Shown here in pieces: positions 1-7,600 of a stretch of DNA of 64,000 bases. Position 1 is the stretch's first letter. Each line of letters begins with the position of its first letter. The stretch covers positions 24,250 through 88,249 of the forward strand of contig JAWZYU010000670.1 in the NCBI GenBank assembly GCA_038380435.1, given 5' to 3'. Source of the stretch: Ryuthela nishihirai. Lineage: Eukaryota; Arthropoda; Arachnida; Araneae; Heptathelidae. Position numbers and translations under genes: made by a program. Under the pieces are notes generated by a model, which saw only the letters and a program-made list of their open reading frames with translations, was not told the origin of the DNA and ran no database searches.

Positions 1-443
1 CCGAATCCAGCGTCAAAATCCCGAAAAAGTGACCCATTCTAGAGATATTGACGAAAAACTGCCAAAAATGCAATCGGACCTGAGAGAAGACAAAAAGACC
101 CAAATCTCTACAAATGACCCCTCTGGTATAAAGAGACATCCCCATGGAACATGAATCAGTCGTCCGAATTATAAAAAACGCCCCAAAAACGGTTCTAAGA
201 AACAAAAATGAAAGGTTTAAACAACTACACCCATGTAATCCACTTCAAGGAACCCGAATCCAGCGTCAAAATCCCGAAAAAGTGACCCATTCTAGAGATA
301 TTGACGAAAAACAGCCAAAAAGACAACCGGACCTCAGAGAAGCCAAAAAGACCCAAATCGTAGGAAATGACCCCTCTAGTATAGAGAGACATCCCCCTGG
401 AACATGAATCAGTCGTCCGAATTATAAAAAACGCCCCAAAACT
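1..443 (+). repeat. Tail of a B-type unit at the left edge
   Basis: Positions 1-443 match the B-type sequence beginning at 41,498 and contain the B-specific double 253-bp sub-repeat, the second copy starting at 171 with GGTTCTAAGAAAC. The B-specific base C at 394 (A type has A there) is still present. By position 494 the sequence is A type (GACATATG instead of GACGTATG). The array therefore alternates B, A, B, and the A block is flanked by B on both sides. The exact switch lies between 395 and 493; 443 is a nominal boundary. Confidence 0.9.
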
Positions 444-735
444 GAGCAGGCCAAGTGAGAACGAATCAGTAAAGTTTAGCCATGTTAAAAGACATATGCT
501 CCATAGACCTAATGTTAAACTAAGTTCTATCCTGTAGTCGCAATAACGTTAACGCTATGGGGAAACAAACATAATCATAAAATCCGTTCTAGGCAACGAA
601 AATGAACGCTTCAAAGACCTAGACATATGTTTTCACACACGACAAAGCCTGTGAAAAAGTCAAAACACCAAAAAAATGCATAATTTCCGAGTTATTAACG
701 AAAACGTGTCAAAAAAGCAATCGGACCTCTGAGAA

Positions 736-765
736 ACCAAAAAAGGCCAAAAAGGTCAAAAAGAC
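736..765. other. Second phased A-tract stretch
   Basis: Three A-tracts (739-744, 749-753, 758-762) separated by GGCC and GGTC, spaced 9-10 bp. It lies about 40 bp before a core box and recurs in each unit; shorter forms precede the other boxes. Confidence 0.5.
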
Positions 766-800
766 ACTCTCCACCCTTCAAGTATATAGTCTAATACAGG

Positions 801-869
801 AATCAGTGGTCCGAATTATAAAAAACGCCCCAAACTGAGCAGGCCCAGTGAGAACGAATCAGTCAAGTT
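801..869 (+). repeat. Core box (H2 second box, in A0)
   Basis: About 70 bp beginning AATCAGTGGTCCGAATTA, with TATAAAAAACGCCCC in the middle and GAGCAGGCCCAGTGAGAAC near the end. It is one of five copies per A unit and the most conserved element across sub-repeats. It starts and ends with AATCAGT, a short direct repeat around the box. Confidence 0.85.
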
Positions 870-1159
870 ACCCATGTTAAACCTATGAGAAGTGTTGGAA
901 AAAAGAGTCAAAAAAGGCGACATTTTCAAAAATTAACGAAAAATGAACAGACCCACTTAGAAGAGAAATGAAGACATCCACATGAAGATAGAAACACACA
1001 AAAAGATCTGATAAGAAAAAAAGAACCAAAAGTCACCTGTAAATGGGTCAAAAAACACCCCCCAAAAAGTGACATCCCCAAATCTTCTATATGAAGGAAA
1101 GGTCGTAGAGAGACGAAACTTGGCAAACAGACTATTTACACACATTTCGCTAGATACCA

Positions 1160-1215
1160 GGTGAAAAAAGTCGAAAAAAGTCAAAAACACAGAAAAAATC
1201 AAAAATCAGTAAAAG
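1160..1215. other. Phased A-tracts, predicted curved DNA
   Basis: Six A-tracts of 4-6 bases are centred near 1166, 1176, 1185, 1195, 1203 and 1212, about one helical turn apart. Phased A-tracts of this kind bend DNA, a property common in satellites and linked to nucleosome placement. The stretch recurs in each unit just before the fifth core box. Confidence 0.6.
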
Positions 1216-1254
1216 TGACAGGGAGGTGTACATCAAAATCACTAAAAAACAAGC

Positions 1255-1317
1255 AATCAGTCTTCCCAATTATAAAAAACGCCCAAAACTGAGCAGGCCA
1301 AGTGAGAACAAATCAGA
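1255..1317 (+). repeat. Core box (H2 insertion)
   Basis: The most diverged of the five boxes: TCTTCCCAATTATAAAA replaces the usual GTCCGAATTATAAAA, and the end is AATCAGACAAC. The equivalent box in A13 (39535-39597) covers the A-to-B junction. Confidence 0.8.
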
Positions 1318-1442
1318 CAACACAGCCAAGTTAAAGCTGTGGGATCTCAGCACAGTGTAGAGTCACACAGCGTCAAAAACAGTCCAAATTCAAAGTCACC
1401 CAGCTAAAAAAGTAGCCCTTCTAGAAGAGAAACAAACCTGAT

Positions 1443-1675
1443 CAAAGTGACACCCAGGTAGAGAGTGAGAACCTCCCAACAGCCTAGAGTGCCCTGAGAC
1501 ATTAAAGAAACCCACACCAGGGAACGAAAACCTCCCAACAGCCTAAAGTCCCCTGAGAAAAGAAAACACAGGAGAGAGAAAGCAAACCCACCCAGCAGCC
1601 CAAAAATTCCCAGAGACAACACAACCCAGGACAGAGAAAGGAAACCCACGTAGCAGCCCAAAAGTCCCCTGAGAC
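1443..1675 (+). repeat. Four-unit minisatellite of about 58 bp, A type
   Basis: Four diverged tandem units, each with a CCCAGG or CCCAC motif, an AACCTCCCAACAGCC-like centre and an end such as CCCCTGAGAC or CCCAGAGAC. The B-type units have a related four-unit block at the same place. It lies in the H2 insertion and recurs in all A units; A8 has lost 11 bp and A11 gained 3 bp in it. Confidence 0.85.
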
Positions 1676-1762
1676 AGCAAAGAATTCGCCAAAAATGCAA
1701 AAAAACGACAAAAAGTGAGAAAAAAGTTGATAGAACGACTCAGAGTACCAGAACGCACAATG

Positions 1763-1855
1763 TGATAAGCAAAGTTAAAATCGACCACTGTGCAGACATG
1801 ACGTCACAAGCGTAAAATGCCTAAAATCAATGAAAAAGTGAAAATCGCTATAAAA
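1763..1855 (+). promoter_or_regulatory. GATA-CRE-TATA module, H1 copy
   Basis: TGATAAG (1763-1769), a perfect CRE palindrome TGACGTCA (1799-1806) and TATAAAA (1849-1855) lie in a row, with 29 bp and 42 bp between them. The H2 copy has identical spacing. CRE/ATF-family sites upstream of a TATA box are a familiar Pol II promoter layout, and the TATA reads toward the plus strand. Whether any factor binds or any RNA starts here is inference. It recurs in every A unit. In the B units I checked the H1 TATA is changed to TCTAAAA (40133-40139). Confidence 0.5.
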
Positions 1856-2073
1856 TCCGTTCTAGAAGAGCAAAATGGACAGTTTAAAAAGCTACACCCA
1901 CGTAATCCACCTCAGGGAACCCGATTCCGTCGTCAAAACCGCCAAAAAGTGACCCGTTCTAGAGTTATTCAAGGAAAAGTGACAAAAACTCAATCGGACC
2001 TGAGAGAGGACAAAAAAGCCGAAATCGTTGAAAATGACCCATCCAGTAGAATGAGACAAACCCCTCTAACATG

Positions 2074-2142
2074 AATCAGTGGTCCGAATTATTTAAAACG
2101 CCCCAAAATGAGCAGGCCAAGTAAGAACGTATCAGTAAAGTT
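2074..2142 (+). repeat. Core box (H1 first box)
   Basis: Carries ATTATTTAAAACGCCCC, so the TATAAAA of the other boxes is changed to TTTAAAA. It is followed by GAGCAGGCCAAGTAAGAACG. In B units the same box reads GTCCGCAGTATAAAAAACG. Confidence 0.8.
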
Positions 2143-2530
2143 TCCAATGCTATCCTATGGGAATCCTAGGCCTAAAAAGGTCGAAAACATGAAAGATTCA
2201 AAAAATCACTAAAAATCAAAAAAAGGGCTTAGAGAGCCAAAAAGCACATCAAAAGAAAGATGCTGAGTGAAGCTAGGATCTGATCAAAAGAAAGTCACAA
2301 AAAGTCCCTTCTAAGGTAGGGTTAAAAAGCCTCAAAGTTGCAGTGAAATAGCCAAAAAAAGAGACCCCCCAGGGTGAAACAAAACTGATCAAAGTGACCT
2401 TAAGGGACCCGAAAAGACACTGGAAAAAACAAAGTCAAAAAAAGTCCAAAAACAAAGGAGATATAGCAATTTGAAATAATCTCACAATCTCCAAACCCTG
2501 GTTTTGCAGGTAACTGACAGACAGAGCTCT
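2143..2530 (+). repeat. H1-specific insertion
   Basis: About 365-390 bp present in H1 and absent from H2. Its first 75 or so bases (CCTATGGGAATCC, TCGAAAAC, TCACTAAAAATC) resemble the tail after the second core box, so it began as a repeat-derived tail. The remainder includes AGATCTGAT, ACCCCCCAGGG and CTGATCAAAGTGAC stretches that also occur, diverged, in the H2 insertion. It looks like rearranged satellite and not a foreign element; I see no terminal repeats or open frame of note. Confidence 0.65.
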
Positions 2531-2832
2531 CCCCATAGACTTAATGTTAAATGAAGTTCTATCCTGTAGTCGCGATAATGTTAACGCTATGGGAAACGAA
2601 AAGTGGTCGTAAAATCCGTTCTAATTGTCAAAAATCAACGCTTCAAAGACCTAGTCATATGTTTTCCCATCTGATAAACCCATTGGTAAAGTCAAAACAG
2701 CCAAAAAATGCATACTTTTTGAGTTATAACGAAAAAAGAGCCAAAAACGCAATCGGACCTGAGAGAAACCAAAAAACGCAAAAAACGTCAAAAAGACACT
2801 CTACACCCCTGAAGTATAAAGTATAAAACAAG

Positions 2833-2900
2833 AATCAGTCGTCCGAATTATAAAAAACGCCCCGAAACTGAGCAGGCCAAGTGAGAACGAATCAGTCAAA
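2833..2900 (+). repeat. Core box (H1 second box)
   Basis: Standard box with GTCGTCCGAATTATAAAA and CGCCCCGAAACTGAGCAGG, flanked by AATCAGTC on both sides. Confidence 0.85.
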
Positions 2901-3041
2901 ATGCCCATGTTAACCTATGGAAACTGAAAACCAAAAACTGTCGAAAAGCTTAAATTTTCAAAAATTCACCAAAAATAGAAAAAACGACAAAAAGTGAAAA
3001 AAAAGTTTATAGAACGACGCAGAGTAGAAGAACGCACAATG

Positions 3042-3134
3042 TGATAAGCAAAGTTAAAATCGATCACTGTGCAGACATGACGTCACAGGCCAAAAACAGG
3101 CAAAATCCATAAAAAGGTGAAAATCGCTATAAAA
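3042..3134 (+). promoter_or_regulatory. GATA-CRE-TATA module, H2 copy
   Basis: TGATAAG (3042-3048), TGACGTCA (3078-3085) and TATAAAA (3128-3134), with the same 29- and 42-bp gaps as in H1 although surrounding bases differ. It recurs in each unit; the A8 copy is interrupted by an extra C at about 23,691. Confidence 0.5.
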
Positions 3135-3352
3135 TCGGTTCTAAGAGACAAAAATGGATGGTTTAAAGAGCTATACCCATGTAATCCACTTCAAGGAACC
3201 CGAATCCATCGTCAAAATCACCAAAAAGTGACCCATTCCAGAGATATTAGTCAAAAAGTGGCAAAAACGCAATCGGACCTCTGAGAAGACAAAAAGACCC
3301 AAATCTGTACAAATGACCCCTCTGGTATAAAGAGACATCACCCTGGAACATG

Positions 3353-3422
3353 AATCAGTCGTCCGAATTATAAAAAACGCCCCAAAAATGAGCAGGCCAA
3401 GTGAGAACGAATCAGTAAAGTT
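3353..3422 (+). repeat. Core box (H2 first box)
   Basis: Standard box. In A units it reads CCCCAAAAATGAGCAGG; in A7 and in the B units it reads CCCCAAAACTGAGCAGG. In B units a second 253-bp sub-repeat starts directly after the CCCCAAAAAC of an extra copy of this box. The copy at 407-475 lies at the B-to-A junction. Confidence 0.85.
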
Positions 3423-3879
3423 TAGCCATGTTAAAAGACATATGCTCCATAGACCTAATGTTAAACTAAGTTCTATCCTGTAGTCGCAATAACGTTAACG
3501 CTATGGGGAAACAAACATAATCATAAAATCCGTTCTAGGCAACGAAAATGAACGCTTCAAAGACCTAGACATATGTTTTCACACACGACAAAGCCTGTGA
3601 AAAAGTCAAAACACCAAAAAAATGCATAATTTCCGAGTTATTAACGAAAACGTGTCAAAAAAGCAATCGGACCTCTGAGAAACCAAAAAAGGCCAAAAAG
3701 GTCAAAAAGACACTCTCCACCCTTCAAGTATATAGTCTAATACAGGAATCAGTGGTCCGAATTATAAAAAACGCCCCAAACTGAGCAGGCCCAGTGAGAA
3801 CGAATCAGTCAAGTTACCCATGTTAAACCTATGAGAAGTGTTGGAAAAAAGAGTCAAAAAAGGCGACATTTTCAAAAAT

Positions 3880-4633
3880 TAACGAAAAATGAACAGACCC
3901 ACTTAGAAGAGAAATGAAGACATCCACATGAAGATAGAAACACACAAAAAGATCTGATAAGAAAAAAAGAACCAAAAGTCACCTGTAAATGGGTCAAAAA
4001 ACACCCCCCAAAAAGTGACATCCCCAAATCTTCTATATGAAGGAAAGGTCGTAGAGAGACGAAACTTGGCAAACAGACTATTTACACACATTTCGCTAGA
4101 TACCAGGTGAAAAAAGTCGAAAAAAGTCAAAAACACAGAAAAAATCAAAAATCAGTAAAAGTGACAGGGAGGTGTACATCAAAATCACTAAAAAACAAGC
4201 AATCAGTCTTCCCAATTATAAAAAACGCCCAAAACTGAGCAGGCCAAGTGAGAACAAATCAGACAACACAGCCAAGTTAAAGCTGTGGGATCTCAGCACA
4301 GTGTAGAGTCACACAGCGTCAAAAACAGTCCAAATTCAAAGTCACCCAGCTAAAAAAGTAGCCCTTCTAGAAGAGAAACAAACCTGATCAAAGTGACACC
4401 CAGGTAGAGAGTGAGAACCTCCCAACAGCCTAGAGTGCCCTGAGACATTAAAGAAACCCACACCAGGGAACGAAAACCTCCCAACAGCCTAAAGTCCCCT
4501 GAGAAAAGAAAACACAGGAGAGAGAAAGCAAACCCACCCAGCAGCCCAAAAATTCCCAGAGACAACACAACCCAGGACAGAGAAAGGAAACCCACGTAGC
4601 AGCCCAAAAGTCCCCTGAGACAGCAAAGAATTC
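3880..4633 (+). repeat. H2-specific insertion
   Basis: About 750 bp after the H2 tail that H1 lacks. It contains AGATCTGATAAG, an ACCCCCC run, the phased A-tract stretch (about 4106-4161), the fifth core box (4201-4263) and the four-unit minisatellite (4389-4621). It is the fastest-changing part of the unit: the 11-bp deletion in A8, the 3-bp gain in A11 and the 3192-bp expansion in B4 are all here. Confidence 0.7.
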
Positions 4634-7600
4634 GCCAAAAATGCAAAAAAACGACAAAAAGTGAGAAAAAAGTTGATAGAACGACTCAGAGTACCAGAAC
4701 GCACAATGTGATAAGCAAAGTTAAAATCGACCACTGTGCAGACATGACGTCACAAGCGTAAAATGCCTAAAATCAATGAAAAAGTGAAAATCGCTATAAA
4801 ATCCGTTCTAGAAGAGCAAAATGGACAGTTTAAAAAGCTACACCCACGTAATCCACCTCAGGGAACCCGATTCCGTCGTCAAAACCGCCAAAAAGTGACC
4901 CGTTCTAGAGTTATTCAAGGAAAAGTGACAAAAACTCAATCGGACCTGAGAGAGGACAAAAAAGCCGAAATCGTTGAAAATGACCCATCCAGTAGAATGA
5001 GACAAACCCCTCTAACATGAATCAGTGGTCCGAATTATTTAAAACGCCCCAAAATGAGCAGGCCAAGTAAGAACGTATCAGTAAAGTTTCCAATGCTATC
5101 CTATGGGAATCCTAGGCCTAAAAAGGTCGAAAACATGAAAGATTCAAAAAATCACTAAAAATCAAAAAAAGGGCTTAGAGAGCCAAAAAGCACATCAAAA
5201 GAAAGATGCTGAGTGAAGCTAGGATCTGATCAAAAGAAAGTCACAAAAAGTCCCTTCTAAGGTAGGGTTAAAAAGCCTCAAAGTTGCAGTGAAATAGCCA
5301 AAAAAAGAGACCCCCCAGGGTGAAACAAAACTGATCAAAGTGACCTTAAGGGACCCGAAAAGACACTGGAAAAAACAAAGTCAAAAAAAGTCCAAAAACA
5401 AAGGAGATATAGCAATTTGAAATAATCTCACAATCTCCAAACCCTGGTTTTGCAGGTAACTGACAGACAGAGCTCTCCCCATAGACTTAATGTTAAATGA
5501 AGTTCTATCCTGTAGTCGCGATAATGTTAACGCTATGGGAAACGAAAAGTGGTCGTAAAATCCGTTCTAATTGTCAAAAATCAACGCTTCAAAGACCTAG
5601 TCATATGTTTTCCCATCTGATAAACCCATTGGTAAAGTCAAAACAGCCAAAAAATGCATACTTTTTGAGTTATAACGAAAAAAGAGCCAAAAACGCAATC
5701 GGACCTGAGAGAAACCAAAAAACGCAAAAAACGTCAAAAAGACACTCTACACCCCTGAAGTATAAAGTATAAAACAAGAATCAGTCGTCCGAATTATAAA
5801 AAACGCCCCGAAACTGAGCAGGCCAAGTGAGAACGAATCAGTCAAAATGCCCATGTTAACCTATGGAAACTGAAAACCAAAAACTGTCGAAAAGCTTAAA
5901 TTTTCAAAAATTCACCAAAAATAGAAAAAACGACAAAAAGTGAAAAAAAAGTTTATAGAACGACGCAGAGTAGAAGAACGCACAATGTGATAAGCAAAGT
6001 TAAAATCGATCACTGTGCAGACATGACGTCACAGGCCAAAAACAGGCAAAATCCATAAAAAGGTGAAAATCGCTATAAAATCGGTTCTAAGAGACAAAAA
6101 TGGATGGTTTAAAGAGCTATACCCATGTAATCCACTTCAAGGAACCCGAATCCATCGTCAAAATCACCAAAAAGTGACCCATTCCAGAGATATTAGTCAA
6201 AAAGTGGCAAAAACGCAATCGGACCTCTGAGAAGACAAAAAGACCCAAATCTGTACAAATGACCCCTCTGGTATAAAGAGACATCACCCTGGAACATGAA
6301 TCAGTCGTCCGAATTATAAAAAACGCCCCAAAAATGAGCAGGCCAAGTGAGAACGAATCAGTAAAGTTTAGCCATGTTAAAAGACATATGCTCCATAGAC
6401 CTAATGTTAAACTAAGTTCTATCCTGTAGTCGCAATAACGTTAACGCTATGGGGAAACAAACATAATCATAAAATCCGTTCTAGGCAACGAAAATGAACG
6501 CTTCAAAGACCTAGACATATGTTTTCACACACGACAAAGCCTGTGAAAAAGTCAAAACACCAAAAAAATGCATAATTTCCGAGTTATTAACGAAAACGTG
6601 TCAAAAAAGCAATCGGACCTCTGAGAAACCAAAAAAGGCCAAAAAGGTCAAAAAGACACTCTCCACCCTTCAAGTATATAGTCTAATACAGGAATCAGTG
6701 GTCCGAATTATAAAAAACGCCCCAAACTGAGCAGGCCCAGTGAGAACGAATCAGTCAAGTTACCCATGTTAAACCTATGAGAAGTGTTGGAAAAAAGAGT
6801 CAAAAAAGGCGACATTTTCAAAAATTAACGAAAAATGAACAGACCCACTTAGAAGAGAAATGAAGACATCCACATGAAGATAGAAACACACAAAAAGATC
6901 TGATAAGAAAAAAAGAACCAAAAGTCACCTGTAAATGGGTCAAAAAACACCCCCCAAAAAGTGACATCCCCAAATCTTCTATATGAAGGAAAGGTCGTAG
7001 AGAGACGAAACTTGGCAAACAGACTATTTACACACATTTCGCTAGATACCAGGTGAAAAAAGTCGAAAAAAGTCAAAAACACAGAAAAAATCAAAAATCA
7101 GTAAAAGTGACAGGGAGGTGTACATCAAAATCACTAAAAAACAAGCAATCAGTCTTCCCAATTATAAAAAACGCCCAAAACTGAGCAGGCCAAGTGAGAA
7201 CAAATCAGACAACACAGCCAAGTTAAAGCTGTGGGATCTCAGCACAGTGTAGAGTCACACAGCGTCAAAAACAGTCCAAATTCAAAGTCACCCAGCTAAA
7301 AAAGTAGCCCTTCTAGAAGAGAAACAAACCTGATCAAAGTGACACCCAGGTAGAGAGTGAGAACCTCCCAACAGCCTAGAGTGCCCTGAGACATTAAAGA
7401 AACCCACACCAGGGAACGAAAACCTCCCAACAGCCTAAAGTCCCCTGAGAAAAGAAAACACAGGAGAGAGAAAGCAAACCCACCCAGCAGCCCAAAAATT
7501 CCCAGAGACAACACAACCCAGGACAGAGAAAGGAAACCCACGTAGCAGCCCAAAAGTCCCCTGAGACAGCAAAGAATTCGCCAAAAATGCAAAAAAACGA

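Larger units (their letters stand above)
444..1332 (+). repeat. Partial A-type unit (A0) after the B-to-A junction
   Basis: This is the last 889 bp of an A unit, in register with A1-A13. It contains the TAATGTT block (about 510), core boxes at 801-869 and 1255-1317, and the phased A-tract region at 1160-1215. The rest of the unit is replaced by the B-type segment to its left. No gene is seen. Confidence 0.92.
1688..2967 (+). repeat. Half-repeat H1 of the A unit
   Basis: H1 runs from the CAAAAATGCAAAAAAACG stretch to the start of the equivalent stretch in H2. In order: GATA/CRE/TATA module, GCAATCGGACCT element, first core box (2074-2142), an insertion of about 365 bp (about 2143-2530), the TAATGTT block (2542), GCAATCGGACCT again, second core box (2833-2900), and an ATTTTCAAAAATTCACC tail. 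It aligns with H2 at matching spacing outside the insertion. Each half also appears to contain two related modules: CTATAAAATCGGTTCTA and ATAAAATCCGTTCTA start similar stretches that each lead to GCAATCGGACCT and a core box. The ancestral monomer was therefore probably only 250-400 bp. Confidence 0.82.
1333..4278 (+). repeat. A-type HOR unit A1 (2946 bp, reference copy)
   Basis: I use this unit to describe the A type. In order it holds the four-unit minisatellite (1443-1675), then half-repeat H1 from 1688 and half-repeat H2 from 2968. The halves align over most of their length: CRE to first core box is 275 bp in both; the TAATGTT block to second core box is 291 and 293 bp; second core box to the TTTTCA tail is 122 and 120 bp. 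H1 carries about 365 extra bp after its first box, and H2 about 750 extra bp after its tail. The open frames in it (up to 98 codons) overlap each other on both strands and show no recognisable domain, so I treat them as chance frames. Confidence 0.95.
2968..4633 (+). repeat. Half-repeat H2 of the A unit
   Basis: H2 repeats the order of H1: module with CRE at 3078-3085, first core box (3353-3422), TAATGTT block (3456), second core box (about 3747-3815) and a TTTTCAAAAATTAACG tail at 3869. It lacks the H1 insertion and instead carries about 750 bp (about 3880-4633) after the tail, holding the fifth core box, phased A-tracts and the minisatellite. In B units the segment from the CRE to the first core box is extended by a second 253-bp sub-repeat. 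Confidence 0.82.

Noticed and set aside
171..420. Pol III internal promoter or tRNA-derived repeat, suggested by GGTTCTAAG and GAACCCGAATCC
   Set aside because: Neither matches a B box closely, no A box sits at the right distance, and no cloverleaf can be formed.
1817..2074. 85-codon plus-strand frame starting MPKINEKVK, repeated in most A units, as a small basic protein
   Set aside because: It starts between the CRE and the TATA, so the module would not place it on an RNA. It is lost by a one-base indel in A8 and truncated in A9, and the H2 counterpart of the same DNA lacks a frame of this length. Lys/Arg/Gln richness simply follows from the A-rich strand.
2143..2530. Transposon insertion in H1 (and likewise the H2 insertion at 3880-4633)
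   Set aside because: No terminal inverted repeats, target-site duplications, poly-A tail or transposase frame seen. Both insertions contain stretches related to the satellite and to each other, so they look like rearranged satellite.
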